NCBI RefSeq assembly: GCF_000719955.1
Contig: NZ_JOII01000030.1
Span: forward strand, 49,911 to 113,910
DNA from: Streptomyces albidoflavus
GTDB lineage: Bacteria; Actinomycetota; Actinomycetes; Streptomycetales; Streptomycetaceae
Direction: 5' to 3'
Length of the DNA stretch: 64,000 nucleotides
Shown here: positions 27,281 through 35,782 of the stretch, piece after piece
Layout: each line of letters begins with the position of its first letter
How positions within the stretch are numbered: the first letter of the stretch is position 1
Position numbers and translations under genes: made by a program
Notes under the pieces: generated by a model
The model's input: the letters and a program-made list of their open reading frames with translations, nothing else
Told to the model about the DNA's origin: nothing
Databases searched by the model: none

Positions 27281-27919
27281 ATGCCCACGCCATACGGATT
27301 CCGCGGCGGCATGGCGTTCAGCGCAGACGAGCTGCGTGTGCTCCGACGCGCCCTCGCCATCGCCCTCCATCCCAGCACCGCCGACGACGAAGACGTCTCC
27401 ACCTGTCTGCGTCTGGCCCACTCGGTCGACGAGGCGGTCCACGAGAGTGCCCGGCTCCGTGACTTCCTCCTCGCCGACCTGGCCCGCTACCGGGCGGCCC
27501 TGCCGGGCACGGTCGCGGGGTACCTCCCCCTGCTGGAGGAAGCCCTCGGCGCCGGATACCAGCCGGCCCCCGACGACCTCGCCGCCCTCAGAGCGCTGCG
27601 CGGCAACGCGGTCGCGGCCGACCTGCTCGCCCGCTGCCGGGTCCTCGCCGAGCGCGCGGTCCGGGCCAAACTGGCCGGCCGCCAGGCCGCGGCCGAGCCC
27701 GCACGCGCCACGGTGCCCGCCTCCCGCACCCGCCTGCACGCCCTGCCCGGCGGCGGCGACGCGGCCGAGGAGCGACGCCCGGCCGGACCCGGCCCCGACC
27801 GGCGCCCCGCCACGCCCGAGCCGGAGCGCGAGCGTCCGGTCCCCACCCCCGCCGAGGTCTTCCCGCCCAAGCGCAAACCGGCCCCGCCGGAACCCCCGAG
27901 AAAGCTCGCCGCCGGCTGA
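27281..27919 (+). CDS. Conserved Streptomyces hypothetical protein
   Basis: A 212-residue protein of unknown function. The N-terminal 140 residues are helical (FSADELRVLRRALAIAL, HESARLRDFLLADLARYRAALPG, DLAALRALRGNAVAADLL); the rest is Pro/Arg-rich and probably disordered. The ATG at 27281 is preceded by TATCGT six bases upstream, which fits a leaderless mRNA. It carries no membrane segment. It resembles a protein conserved in this position in other streptomycetes, as I recall. Confidence 0.75.
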   Translation: MPTPYGFRGGMAFSADELRVLRRALAIALHPSTADDEDVSTCLRLAHSVDEAVHESARLRDFLLADLARYRAALPGTVAGYLPLLEEALGAGYQPAPDDLAALRALRGNAVAADLLARCRVLAERAVRAKLAGRQAAAEPARATVPASRTRLHALPGGGDAAEERRPAGPGPDRRPATPEPERERPVPTPAEVFPPKRKPAPPEPPRKLAAG

Positions 27920-28000
27920 CCGGCGCCACCGCCTCCGCCCCCGCGCCGACACGGCCGGGGGCGGACGCGCGCCCGGGAAACCGGTGGCTACCCTGGTGCC

Positions 28001-28183
28001 ATGGACTACGTCTCCGCGCTTCTGCCTCCCACGGTGATGGCCCTCTTCTTCGGCGGCCTCATCGTGACCATCGTGAAGACCCAGGGTGGCGCCAACAAGG
28101 CCAAGGAGGACGCGGCCGTCGACGCCGCCCTCGCCCGCGCCGACAGCACCCAGCAGGCCAGCGCGCCGGCCAAGGACGCCTGA
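28001..28183 (+). CDS. Small single-TM protein
   Basis: A 60-residue protein: one membrane helix, LPPTVMALFFGGLIVTIV (residues 8-25), then a charged and Ala-rich tail (KTQGGANKAKEDAAVDAAL). It begins at ATG and stands alone between two hypothetical/regulatory genes. Short conserved membrane proteins of this type occur widely in Streptomyces; no function can be assigned. Confidence 0.7.
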   Translation: MDYVSALLPPTVMALFFGGLIVTIVKTQGGANKAKEDAAVDAALARADSTQQASAPAKDA

Positions 28184-28341
28184 CCGGCCCGCTCGACCCG
28201 ACGCACCCCGCCCGCCGTGCCCCGCCGCACGGCCGGAGCGGGGTTTCCGCATTCCCGGGGCGGGGAGGCGAGTCGATCCCTTTTCGTGCGCCGCGCCATG
28301 TCCGCCGGGGAATGCGCCTGTTCCCGCACTAAGGTGCACCT

Positions 28342-28935
28342 GTGCCTCGGCCCTTGGGAGAACTTGAAGACGCCGTCATGACACGGGTGTGGAAGTGGAA
28401 CCGTCCGGTGACGGTTCGGGAAGTACTGGAAGATCTCCAGCAGGAACGATCGATCGCTTACACCACCGTGATGACGGTAATGGACAATCTCTATCAGAAG
28501 GGCTGGGTGCGGAGAGAAGCGGAGGGGCGGGCCTATCGATATGCGGCCGTCTCGACCCGGGCCGCGTACGCCGCGGCACTGATGAACGAGGCGTGGCAGC
28601 GCAGCGACAACCAGGCCGCCGCACTCGTCGCCTTCTTCGGCATGATGTCGCCCGAACAACGCGATGCCCTCGGTGATGCGATGCGTGTCATCCAACTTCC
28701 CGCGGAAGAGCCCCGGGAAGTCCCCGCGCCACCGGAAGGCGCGGAAGGTGCGGAAGAGTCCGAAGGCGCGGAAGAAGCCGGAGAAGCCGCAGAAGCCGGA
28801 GAAGCCGCAGAAGCCGGAGAAGAGCAAGGCTCCCCGGAACCGGCACAAGACTCCGGGGCGCCCTCGGATCCCGGCACGGCGGCGGAACTCCCGGAATCGG
28901 AGGGCGGTGCCGCCGAGGCCGGAGGCGGGCGATAG
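28342..28935 (+). CDS. BlaI/MecI-family transcriptional repressor
   Basis: A 197-residue protein. Residues 1-120 match BlaI: PRPLGELEDAVMTRVW, VTVREVLEDLQQERSIAYTT and VMTVMDNLYQKGWVRRE form the winged helix, followed by a dimerisation region. The C-terminal third is a low-complexity acidic tail of Glu, Ala and Gly with repeated GEAAEA, not found in classical BlaI. No BlaR-type sensor protease or beta-lactamase gene is adjacent. GTG start with no clear ribosome site, so possibly leaderless. Confidence 0.88.
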   Translation: MPRPLGELEDAVMTRVWKWNRPVTVREVLEDLQQERSIAYTTVMTVMDNLYQKGWVRREAEGRAYRYAAVSTRAAYAAALMNEAWQRSDNQAAALVAFFGMMSPEQRDALGDAMRVIQLPAEEPREVPAPPEGAEGAEESEGAEEAGEAAEAGEAAEAGEEQGSPEPAQDSGAPSDPGTAAELPESEGGAAEAGGGR

Positions 28936-28945
28936 CGTCGCCGGT

Positions 28946-29560
28946 ATGTCCTCAGGGTCGGCGGATGACTCCGCAGAAGCAGCAGCAGAACACACGGCCG
29001 CGCCGGACGGGGCCGGACCGGGCCGCGCGCCCGGCGGCTATGGCGCACTCCCCGCGAAAGCCCTCAGCGTCCGCCGCGCCCGTACCAGCGACATCCCCGC
29101 GGTCCGTACTCTGCTCGACTCCTACGTACGCAAGGGCATCCTGCTCGACAAAGCGACGGTGACCCTTTACGAGGACATCCAGGAGTTCTGGGTCGCGGAA
29201 CGCGACGACAACGCCGAGGTGGTGGGGTGCGGCGCCCTTCACGTGATGTGGGAAGACCTCGCCGAAGTCCGTACTCTCGCGGTGAATCCTGAGGTCAGAG
29301 GCGCGGGCGTGGGGCATCAGGTGCTCGGCAAGCTCCTTCAGACCGCGCGCTGGCTGGGAGTGCGAAGGGTTTTCTGCCTCACCTTCGAGGTCGACTTCTT
29401 CGCCCGTCACGGCTTCGTCGAGATCGGTGAGACACCGGTCGATCACGACGTCTACAGCGAGCTGCTGCGTTCCTATGACGAGGGTGTCGCGGAGTTCCTC
29501 GGGCTCGAACGGGTGAAACCGAACACCCTCGGCAACAGCCGGATGCTTCTGCATCTCTGA
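28946..29560 (+). CDS. argA: Amino-acid N-acetyltransferase (N-acetylglutamate synthase, short GNAT type)
   Basis: A 204-residue GNAT protein. It aligns from memory with the short mycobacterial ArgA (Rv2747): VRRARTSDIPAVRTLLDSYV, KATVTLYEDIQEFWVAE, VVGCGALHVMWEDLAEVRTL, the acetyl-CoA loop VRGAGVGHQVLGKLL, FARHGFVEIGETPV and the C-terminal VKPNTLGNSRMLLHL. It would acetylate glutamate at the start of arginine synthesis. About 45 N-terminal residues are an Ala-rich extension. It follows the BlaI-type gene by ten bases and may share its transcript. Confidence 0.8.
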   Translation: MSSGSADDSAEAAAEHTAAPDGAGPGRAPGGYGALPAKALSVRRARTSDIPAVRTLLDSYVRKGILLDKATVTLYEDIQEFWVAERDDNAEVVGCGALHVMWEDLAEVRTLAVNPEVRGAGVGHQVLGKLLQTARWLGVRRVFCLTFEVDFFARHGFVEIGETPVDHDVYSELLRSYDEGVAEFLGLERVKPNTLGNSRMLLHL

Positions 29561-29733
29561 GCCCCGGAGCTGTACGGCGATCGCCCGCCATTTCCCGAAC
29601 GCGGCCCGACTGTGGTGAGCTATGTCCGAAACGCGCACGTTTCCGGACCTCTTCCCGGACTCTTGCGTGCATCGGTTCCCTCCGGGGGTTTGTGTTTTCC
29701 GGTGAAAAGCGGTTTGCTTTCCGGCGTACTGCA

Positions 29734-29739
29734 TATAAC
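29734..29739 (+). promoter_or_regulatory. lsr2 -10 box
   Basis: TATAAC stands out in the AT-richer lsr2 upstream region. An ATG six bases downstream (29745) is in frame with lsr2, so the transcript could begin at that codon. The accepted start at 29808 would then have a leader of about 60 bases with GAAAGGAAA as ribosome site. Confidence 0.5.
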
Positions 29740-29807
29740 AGGGGATGGCGAAACAGCGGGCGTCCGCTGCGGCCTCGGCCCTGAAGTTATCGATGAAAGG
29801 AAATCCC

Positions 29808-30149
29808 GTGGCACAGAAGGTTCAGGTCCTTCTTGTCGATGACCTCGACGGTGGCGAGGCGGACGAGACGGTGACGTTCGCGCTCGACGGCAAGTCCTAC
29901 GAGATCGACCTCAAGTCCGAGCATGCGGAAGAACTCCGCTCGCTCCTGGAGCGGTACGTGAAGGGCGGCCGGCGCACCGGCGGCCGCAGCACCGGCGGCC
30001 GTGGCCGCGCGACCCGCGCCACCTCCGGCGGTTCCGGCCCCGAGACCGCGGTCATCCGCGCCTGGGCCAAGGAGAACGGTTACGACATCAACGACCGTGG
30101 CCGCGTCCCCGCCAACATCCGCGCCGAGTACGAGAAGGCCAACGGCTGA
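29808..30149 (+). CDS. lsr2: Lsr2 nucleoid-associated protein
   Basis: A 113-residue H-NS-like xenogeneic silencer. The N-terminal oligomerisation domain is AQKVQVLLVDDLDGGEADET and KSYEIDLKSEHAEELRSLL; the linker is Gly/Arg-rich (GGRRTGGRSTGGRGR); the C-terminal DNA-binding domain has AVIRAWAKENGYDI and the AT-hook-like RGRVPANI. GTG start after AAAGGAAA. It silences AT-rich, horizontally acquired DNA and biosynthetic clusters in Streptomyces. Its 3' end overlaps a convergent gene by 70 bases. Confidence 0.97.
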   Translation: MAQKVQVLLVDDLDGGEADETVTFALDGKSYEIDLKSEHAEELRSLLERYVKGGRRTGGRSTGGRGRATRATSGGSGPETAVIRAWAKENGYDINDRGRVPANIRAEYEKANG

Positions 30150-30670
30150 TCTCCGCTCCTCCCCAGCCTGAGCCGGTGGCACGCGGTGGCCGCCACGCTC
30201 ACCAGCCGTACGAGGTCGGGGGCGCCACCGTCGCCCAGACGCGTCAGACCGGGCAGGACGGGCGCGCGCCCCGGCCCGCGGGCCACCGGCGGCCGTAGCC
30301 ACCGCGAGGCCACCCCGGGCCCCCGCAGCCCCGGCGGCGGGGGCGCCACCAGGTGGCCGCCCTCCCCGACACCGCGCAGCTCCGGTACGAGCGGCCCCCA
30401 CTCCAGCCAGTCGAGCAGCCCCGGCAGCTCGCCCGCGGAGCCGGGCGCCACCAGCAGGTGCACCGTTTCCCCGTCGAGCGCCACCGGCGTCGCGGGGCGC
30501 AGCCGGTCCAGCACCTCCCGCCCCGCCGCCGCGGGCAGCGAGAGCGCGTCGAAGGCGGTTCCGGCCGGCAGCAGCGGCACCGCCCCGCCCGTCACCGTCC
30601 ACCCCGGCACCCGCGCGTACCACCGGCGCCAGGCGCCGTACGCCCCGTCCTCGCGGCCCGTCGATGTCAT
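30080..30670 (-). CDS. Prim-pol-like conserved Streptomyces protein
   Basis: A 196-residue protein. AGTAFDALSLPAAAGREVL, VHLLVAPGSAGELPGLLDW and LEWGPLVPEL resemble the N-terminal part of Streptomyces bifunctional primase/polymerase-like proteins, and QPLAFSYSARMLAGTRPRS is a conserved C-terminus in a homologue always found by clpC, as I recall. No catalytic DxD motif is obvious. The last 70 bases lie antisense to the end of lsr2. Start at ATG 30670 is uncertain; another in-frame ATG is 24 bases upstream. Confidence 0.7.
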   Translation of the reverse strand: MTSTGREDGAYGAWRRWYARVPGWTVTGGAVPLLPAGTAFDALSLPAAAGREVLDRLRPATPVALDGETVHLLVAPGSAGELPGLLDWLEWGPLVPELRGVGEGGHLVAPPPPGLRGPGVASRWLRPPVARGPGRAPVLPGLTRLGDGGAPDLVRLVSVAATACHRLRLGRSGDQPLAFSYSARMLAGTRPRSLMS

Positions 30671-30882
30671 GTGGGGGAGAACGGCGGGAACCATCCGGAG
30701 GTTACGGAGCGTTCTTGCTTGTGTGCGAAGCGTTCGCACGGTGAGCGGTCCGCGTGGCATTCGGCGGCGCAAGGCTGTTCGCCCGTAGCTGAGGGATGGG
30801 GGGTGATCGGCATGGACTGCCGGTCGGCGCGGGTAAGAGATGCCTAGTGGGGAGGGGCGCGAGCCTCGTCCGGCCGTCCCGC

Positions 30883-30896
30883 GTTCGCCATCGGCG
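30883..30896 (+). promoter_or_regulatory. ClgR operator upstream of clpC
   Basis: GTTCGC, five bases, then GCG is an exact match to the published ClgR consensus (GTTCGC-N5-GCG), which activates clp and lon genes in Streptomyces and Corynebacterium. It lies about 205 bases upstream of the clpC ATG. Two further GTTCGC half-sites at about 30729 and 30778 have imperfect second halves. Confidence 0.75.
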
Positions 30897-31101
30897 TAGT
30901 GGCGTTGCGGGTAACAGCTTGGCCTGCGGGAACATCGTCTCGCACCATCGGGTTGGAGCAGTTGTCGGCGTTCGGGGTCAGGAGGCCATCGACGGGTGTC
31001 GGCAGTTGGAATGAGCGGTCCCCGCTTGCGGGACTAAGCTGCGGAAGGACAGGGAGGGGACCGACCCCTTACTGCCTGACCGCTCTGAGGAGCGATTAAC
31101 G

Positions 31102-33624
31102 ATGTTCGAGAGGTTCACCGACCGTGCGCGGCGGGTTGTCGTCCTGGCTCAGGAAGAAGCCCGGATGCTCAACCACAACTACATCGGCACCGAGCACATT
31201 CTCCTGGGACTGATCCACGAGGGTGAGGGTGTCGCCGCTAAGGCCCTGGAGAGCCTCGGGATTTCGCTCGAGGCGGTCCGCCAGCAGGTGGAGGAGATCA
31301 TCGGCCAGGGCCAGCAGGCCCCGTCCGGCCACATCCCCTTCACCCCTCGCGCCAAGAAGGTCCTGGAGCTGTCGCTCCGCGAGGCCCTCCAGCTCGGCCA
31401 CAACTACATCGGCACGGAGCACATCCTGCTCGGCCTGATCCGCGAGGGCGAGGGCGTCGCCGCCCAGGTCCTCGTGAAGCTGGGCGCCGATCTGAACCGG
31501 GTGCGGCAGCAGGTCATCCAGCTGCTCTCCGGTTACTCGGGGGGCAAGGAGGCCGCCACGGCAGGCGGTCCGGCCGAGGGCACGCCCTCGACCTCCCTGG
31601 TCCTCGACCAGTTCGGCCGCAACCTCACGCAGGCCGCCCGCGAATCCAAGCTCGACCCGGTCATCGGGCGCGAGAAGGAGATCGAGCGGGTCATGCAGGT
31701 GCTCTCGCGCCGCACCAAGAACAACCCGGTCCTCATCGGCGAGCCCGGCGTCGGCAAGACCGCCGTCGTCGAGGGCCTGGCCCAGGCCATCGTCAAGGGC
31801 GAGGTGCCTGAGACCCTCAAGGACAAGCACCTCTACACCCTGGACCTCGGCGCGCTGGTCGCCGGCTCCCGGTACCGCGGTGACTTCGAGGAGCGCCTGA
31901 AGAAGGTCCTCAAGGAGATCCGCACCCGCGGCGACATCGTCCTGTTCATCGACGAGCTGCACACGCTCGTCGGCGCGGGCGCCGCCGAGGGCGCGATCGA
32001 CGCCGCCTCGATCCTCAAGCCGATGCTCGCCCGCGGCGAGCTCCAGACGATCGGTGCGACCACCCTCGACGAGTACCGCAAGCACCTGGAGAAGGACGCC
32101 GCGCTGGAGCGCCGCTTCCAGCCGATCCAGGTCGCCGAGCCGTCGCTGCCGCACACCATCGAGATCCTCAAGGGTCTGCGGGACCGGTACGAGGCCCACC
32201 ACCGGGTCTCCATCACCGACTCCGCGCTGGTGGCCGCCGCGACCCTGGCCGACCGGTACATCTCGGACCGCTTCCTGCCGGACAAGGCGATCGACCTGAT
32301 CGACGAGGCCGGTTCCCGGATGCGCATCCGCCGGATGACCGCGCCGCCGGACCTCCGCGAGTTCGACGAGAAGATCGCCGGTGTCCGCCGGGACAAGGAG
32401 TCCGCGATCGACTCGCAGGACTTCGAGAAGGCCGCCTCCCTCCGCGACAAGGAGAAGCAGCTCCTGGCCGCCAAGGCCAAGCGGGAGAAGGAGTGGAAGG
32501 CCGGCGACATGGACGTCGTCGCCGAGGTCGACGAGGACCTGATCGCCGAGGTCCTGGCCACGGCCACGGGCATCCCGGTCTTCAAGCTGACCGAGGAGGA
32601 GTCCTCGCGTCTGCTGCGCATGGAGGACGAGCTCCACAAGCGCGTCATCGGCCAGAAGGACGCCGTCAAGGCGCTCTCCCGGGCGATCCGGCGTACGCGG
32701 GCCGGCCTCAAGGACCCGAAGCGTCCCGGTGGCTCGTTCATCTTCGCCGGCCCGTCCGGTGTCGGTAAGACCGAGCTGTCCAAGGCGCTCGCCGAGTTCC
32801 TCTTCGGTGACGAGGAGGCGCTGATCTCCCTCGACATGTCGGAGTTCAGCGAGAAGCACACGGTCTCCCGCCTCTTCGGCTCGCCCCCCGGCTACGTGGG
32901 GTACGAGGAGGGCGGTCAGCTGACCGAGAAGGTGCGCCGCAAGCCGTTCTCCGTCGTCCTCTTCGACGAGGTGGAGAAGGCCCACCCGGACATCTTCAAC
33001 TCGCTGCTCCAGATCCTGGAGGACGGTCGCCTGACCGACTCCCAGGGCCGGGTCGTCGACTTCAAGAACACGGTCATCATCATGACGACCAACCTCGGCA
33101 CCCGGGACATCTCCAAGGGCTTCAACCTGGGCTTCGCCGCCCAGGGCGACACCAAGAGCAACTACGAGCGGATGAAGGCGAAGGTCAGCGACGAGCTGAA
33201 GCAGCACTTCCGCCCCGAGTTCCTCAACCGTGTCGACGACGTCATCGTCTTCCCGCAGCTCAGCCAGGACGACATCCTCCAGATCGTCGACCTCATGGTC
33301 AGCCGCGTGGACGAGCGTCTGAAGGACCGGGACATGGGCCTGGAGCTCAGCCAGGAGGCCAAGGAACTGCTCGCCAAGAAGGGTTACGACCCGGTTCTGG
33401 GCGCGCGTCCGCTGCGTCGCACGATCCAGCGGGAGATCGAGGACACCCTGTCCGAGAAGATCCTCTTCGGCGACCTCCGCCCCGGCCACATCGTGGTCGT
33501 CGGCACGGAGGGCGAGGGCGACGGCAAGACCTTCACCTTCCGGGGTGAGGAGAAGTCCGCCCTCCCGGACGCCCCGCCGGTCGAGTCGGCCGCCGGCGGC
33601 GGTCCGAACCTGACCAAGGAGTAA
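31102..33624 (+). CDS. clpC: Clp protease ATPase subunit ClpC
   Basis: An 840-residue AAA+ unfoldase that feeds substrates to ClpP. Two Clp_N repeats ([20 protein letters not shown] and the second [13 protein letters not shown]) span residues 1-150. AAA-1 has Walker A GEPGVGKT near 213; a UVR-type coiled middle domain ([16 protein letters not shown]) lies around 430; AAA-2 has Walker A GPSGVGKT near 553, Walker [14 protein letters not shown] and the ClpP loop in GFNLGF. Ribosome site GAGGAG. A ClgR box and long upstream region suggest regulation with proteolysis genes. Confidence 0.98.
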   Translation: MFERFTDRARRVVVLAQEEARMLNHNYIGTEHILLGLIHEGEGVAAKALESLGISLEAVRQQVEEIIGQGQQAPSGHIPFTPRAKKVLELSLREALQLGHNYIGTEHILLGLIREGEGVAAQVLVKLGADLNRVRQQVIQLLSGYSGGKEAATAGGPAEGTPSTSLVLDQFGRNLTQAARESKLDPVIGREKEIERVMQVLSRRTKNNPVLIGEPGVGKTAVVEGLAQAIVKGEVPETLKDKHLYTLDLGALVAGSRYRGDFEERLKKVLKEIRTRGDIVLFIDELHTLVGAGAAEGAIDAASILKPMLARGELQTIGATTLDEYRKHLEKDAALERRFQPIQVAEPSLPHTIEILKGLRDRYEAHHRVSITDSALVAAATLADRYISDRFLPDKAIDLIDEAGSRMRIRRMTAPPDLREFDEKIAGVRRDKESAIDSQDFEKAASLRDKEKQLLAAKAKREKEWKAGDMDVVAEVDEDLIAEVLATATGIPVFKLTEEESSRLLRMEDELHKRVIGQKDAVKALSRAIRRTRAGLKDPKRPGGSFIFAGPSGVGKTELSKALAEFLFGDEEALISLDMSEFSEKHTVSRLFGSPPGYVGYEEGGQLTEKVRRKPFSVVLFDEVEKAHPDIFNSLLQILEDGRLTDSQGRVVDFKNTVIIMTTNLGTRDISKGFNLGFAAQGDTKSNYERMKAKVSDELKQHFRPEFLNRVDDVIVFPQLSQDDILQIVDLMVSRVDERLKDRDMGLELSQEAKELLAKKGYDPVLGARPLRRTIQREIEDTLSEKILFGDLRPGHIVVVGTEGEGDGKTFTFRGEEKSALPDAPPVESAAGGGPNLTKE

Positions 33625-33658
33625 GCCGGACGCGCCCCTCCGGGGCGCCCCCGCGCTG

Positions 33659-33706
33659 AGCCGCCTCCCTGGGCCTGTTCTTCGGAACGGGGCCGGGGAG
33701 GCGGCT
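33659..33706 (+). terminator. clpC intrinsic terminator
   Basis: AGCCGCCTCCC pairs with GGGAGGCGGCT; inside it GTTC and GAAC close a TTCG tetraloop. A run of five T follows on the plus strand, an unusually classical terminator for this genome. Confidence 0.92.
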
Positions 33707-33748
33707 TTTTCCGTGCCGGGGCACGGTCCCTGGGCGCGCCTCGCCCGG

Positions 33749-34174
33749 TCAAGGAGCCGGCAGAGCCCGCTTGACCCCCACCAGCCGCCGGTAGCGGGGC
33801 CGAGCCGCGAAGTCATCGGGGTGCCAGAGAGCCGGGTGGCCCACTTCGCGGCACAGATGCAGCACGGAGTCCTCGGCCACCCAGACGCCGACGTGGGCGC
33901 CGTACGCCGTGCCGTCGCGGCTGTACAGGAGCAGGTCGAGCGGGGCGGGCCCGGAGACCTCGCGGGTGGCGGCACGGTCGGCCCACAGCTCGGCCGAGCG
34001 CAGCGGCGGCAGGGGGCGGCCGAAGTGGCGCAGGACCTCGTAGGCGTACAGCTGACAGTTGGCGCCCAGGGCCAGGCCGGGGCGGGCGGTGGCGGCGGGG
34101 GACCCCGGGTAGCGGGAGCCCACGTACGGGACGGACCAGAGGCCGACCGGGAGGCCGGCGAGGAGTGGGGGCAC
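33749..34174 (-). CDS. NlpC/P60-like cysteine peptidase-fold protein
   Basis: A 141-residue protein. GANCQLYAYEVLRHFG carries the putative catalytic Cys, and YGAHVGVWVAEDSVLHL the His, in the order expected for NlpC/P60 or related amidase folds; PAPLDLLLYSRDG fits the strand before the His. No signal peptide is clear. The GTG at 34174 was chosen because AGGGTG is just upstream and because third-position G/C bias collapses beyond it, although the frame stays open to ATG 34294 and farther. It probably acts on cell-wall peptides or a small amide; the substrate is unknown. Confidence 0.72.
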   Translation of the reverse strand: MPPLLAGLPVGLWSVPYVGSRYPGSPAATARPGLALGANCQLYAYEVLRHFGRPLPPLRSAELWADRAATREVSGPAPLDLLLYSRDGTAYGAHVGVWVAEDSVLHLCREVGHPALWHPDDFAARPRYRRLVGVKRALPAP

Positions 34175-34987
34175 GGGGGCACCCTGCCGGGCCGGGGTAA
34201 CGGCGGGAGAAGGAAGGCCTGTTCCGGCCGTCGCTCCTGCTCGCGCGCCCTTGCCTGCTTCCGCGCCCTCGCGGGCCCGTCCCGGTGATCCCATGGCGGC
34301 ACTCTGGTCGCCCGGGCGGCCCGGATCAAGGCCGTTCCGGGGCTCCCCGGCGGAGGGCGAGGCGCCAAGGGCTCTGGGCAAGGCCTGTCGAGCCCCGTTC
34401 TCAGGTGCCCGGAAGCCTTTCCCGAGGCCTTTGCGGAGGCCCGCGCCTCCCTGCACACCCCTTCTCCGGGGGTTGCGGCGGCGTCCGAGGCCCCCGGACC
34501 CCCTCTCCGGAGTGGCCTGGGCCACTTCCAGGGGCCTCATTCGGGCTTTCCGGAGGGCGAGTTGAGGGGCTCGGGAGGGTGGTCCAGGCCACTTTCGAGG
34601 GGGTCTGGGAGGGGGTGCCGGGTGACAAGCGGCACAGGGGGTTCAGGGTCTACTACATCCCATAGGAGTGTTCTGGTCCGTTTTGGGGGTTTAAGAGGCG
34701 GTTTGGCGGGGTGGTTCGCAGGCTCGGCGTGTGAACGGCTTCACTTCGACGGGTCGACCCCCCTCTTTCGGTCCCGATCTGGGGCCTCGCCCCCTTCTGG
34801 GGGGTCTTTCGGGTGGATTCGGGGGTCTGAGGTTGAACTGTCAAGGGCGTGGGTTACCCCCCTTCGATATACGACATCCGGTAGTAGATGGGCCCTTTGT
34901 CCTGAGGTGGGGCGGCGGGTTACCAAGGTGAGGCACCGGCGAAACGTCGGGCTCATTCGTTCCCCCCTTCACGGAGGTCCACCCCGT
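34175..34987. other. 813-bp noncoding region with G-rich plus strand
   Basis: There is no frame here with Streptomyces codon bias. The plus strand is rich in GGGGG and GGGGTCT-like runs. AGTGGCC-TG-GGCCACT near 34513-34530 and a related GTGG...CCAC near 34580 are short palindromes. A TATACG box near 34870 and a probable leader of about 110 bases precede the M23 peptidase gene. Promoter plus untranslated leader of that gene is the best reading. Confidence 0.55.
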
Positions 34988-35701
34988 ATGTCGAAGCGCG
35001 CCACGAACCTCAACCTCGCCTCGCCCCAGCTCCGTACTCGGGTCGCCGTCCTGGCCGCCGGTCTCGGCGCCTCGGCGATGCTCGGGGTCGGGGTCGCGTC
35101 CGCCGCGACCGGTGCGGACACCGCTCCTGGTGCTGCGGCCGGTGCGGTCGCCGCCCAGGCCGACGCGCAGTCGAAGGCGGCCACGGCCGTCAAGCACGCC
35201 GAGCAGTCGAAGAAGGAAGCCCCCAAGGGCAAGCCCGCCGAGAAGAAGGCGGAGAAGAAGCCGGAGTCCAAGCCCGCGAAGAAGAAGTCCGCGTGGACCA
35301 TTCCGGTGAACAACGCGACCATCTCGGCCACCTACGGCACCGGCGGTGACCGCTGGGCCAACAAGCACTCCGGCCAGGACTACGCGGTGTCGGTCGGCAC
35401 CGACGTCCACTCCGCCGCCGGCGGCACGGTCGTCAAGGCCGGTGGCAACGGTGCCGGTGACGGCCCCGCCTACGGCAACGCCGTCGTCGTCAAGCACACC
35501 GACAACACGTTCACCCAGTACGCGCACCTGTCGCAGATCAACGTGAGCCCTGGCCAGACGGTCAAGGAGGGCCAGAAGATCGCCCTCTCCGGCAACACCG
35601 GTAACTCCAGCGGTCCCCACCTGCACTTCGAGGTCCGCACCAGCCCCAACTACGGCTCCGCCATCGACCCCGCCGCGTTCCTGCGCAGCAAGGGCCTGTG
35701 A
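34988..35701 (+). CDS. Secreted M23-family metallopeptidase
   Basis: A 237-residue exported endopeptidase. The signal peptide (VAVLAAGLGASAMLGVG, cleavage after ASA) is followed by a Lys/Ala/Glu-rich linker (residues about 55-100) and an M23/LytM domain. Zinc ligands are visible in KHSGQDYAV (HxxxD) and HLHFEVR (HxH). It should cut peptidoglycan cross-bridge peptides outside the membrane. It lies tail to tail with cseC of the SigE envelope-stress operon, and a hairpin separates them. The long noncoding upstream region suggests elaborate control. Confidence 0.93.
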   Translation: MSKRATNLNLASPQLRTRVAVLAAGLGASAMLGVGVASAATGADTAPGAAAGAVAAQADAQSKAATAVKHAEQSKKEAPKGKPAEKKAEKKPESKPAKKKSAWTIPVNNATISATYGTGGDRWANKHSGQDYAVSVGTDVHSAAGGTVVKAGGNGAGDGPAYGNAVVVKHTDNTFTQYAHLSQINVSPGQTVKEGQKIALSGNTGNSSGPHLHFEVRTSPNYGSAIDPAAFLRSKGL

Positions 35702-35741
35702 TCCGGCCGTAGCACCCCGCGCCCCGGCGCGGACGGCACCC

Positions 35742-35782
35742 CCGAACGGCGGTGCGGGCTCTCAGCCCGCGCCGCCGTTCGG
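35742..35782. terminator. Bidirectional terminator overlapping cseC 3' end
   Basis: CCGAACGGCGG pairs with CCGCCGTTCGG and, inside, GCGGGCT with AGCCCGC across a three-base loop. The right arm encodes the last codons of cseC, so the hairpin serves the M23 gene on one strand and cseC on the other. Confidence 0.8.

Noticed and set aside
30729..30792. Additional full ClgR operators
   Set aside because: The GTTCGC words are followed by GAG or GCT rather than GCG at the required spacing, so only half-sites are claimed.
34562..34987. In-frame upstream extension of the M23 peptidase
   Set aside because: Codon bias is absent, the translated sequence is low-complexity, and a normal signal peptide begins at ATG 34988.
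34650..34987. c-di-AMP (ydaO-type) riboswitch before the M23 peptidase gene, suggested by the nearby disA
   Set aside because: I could not find the conserved core segments of that riboswitch in the leader.
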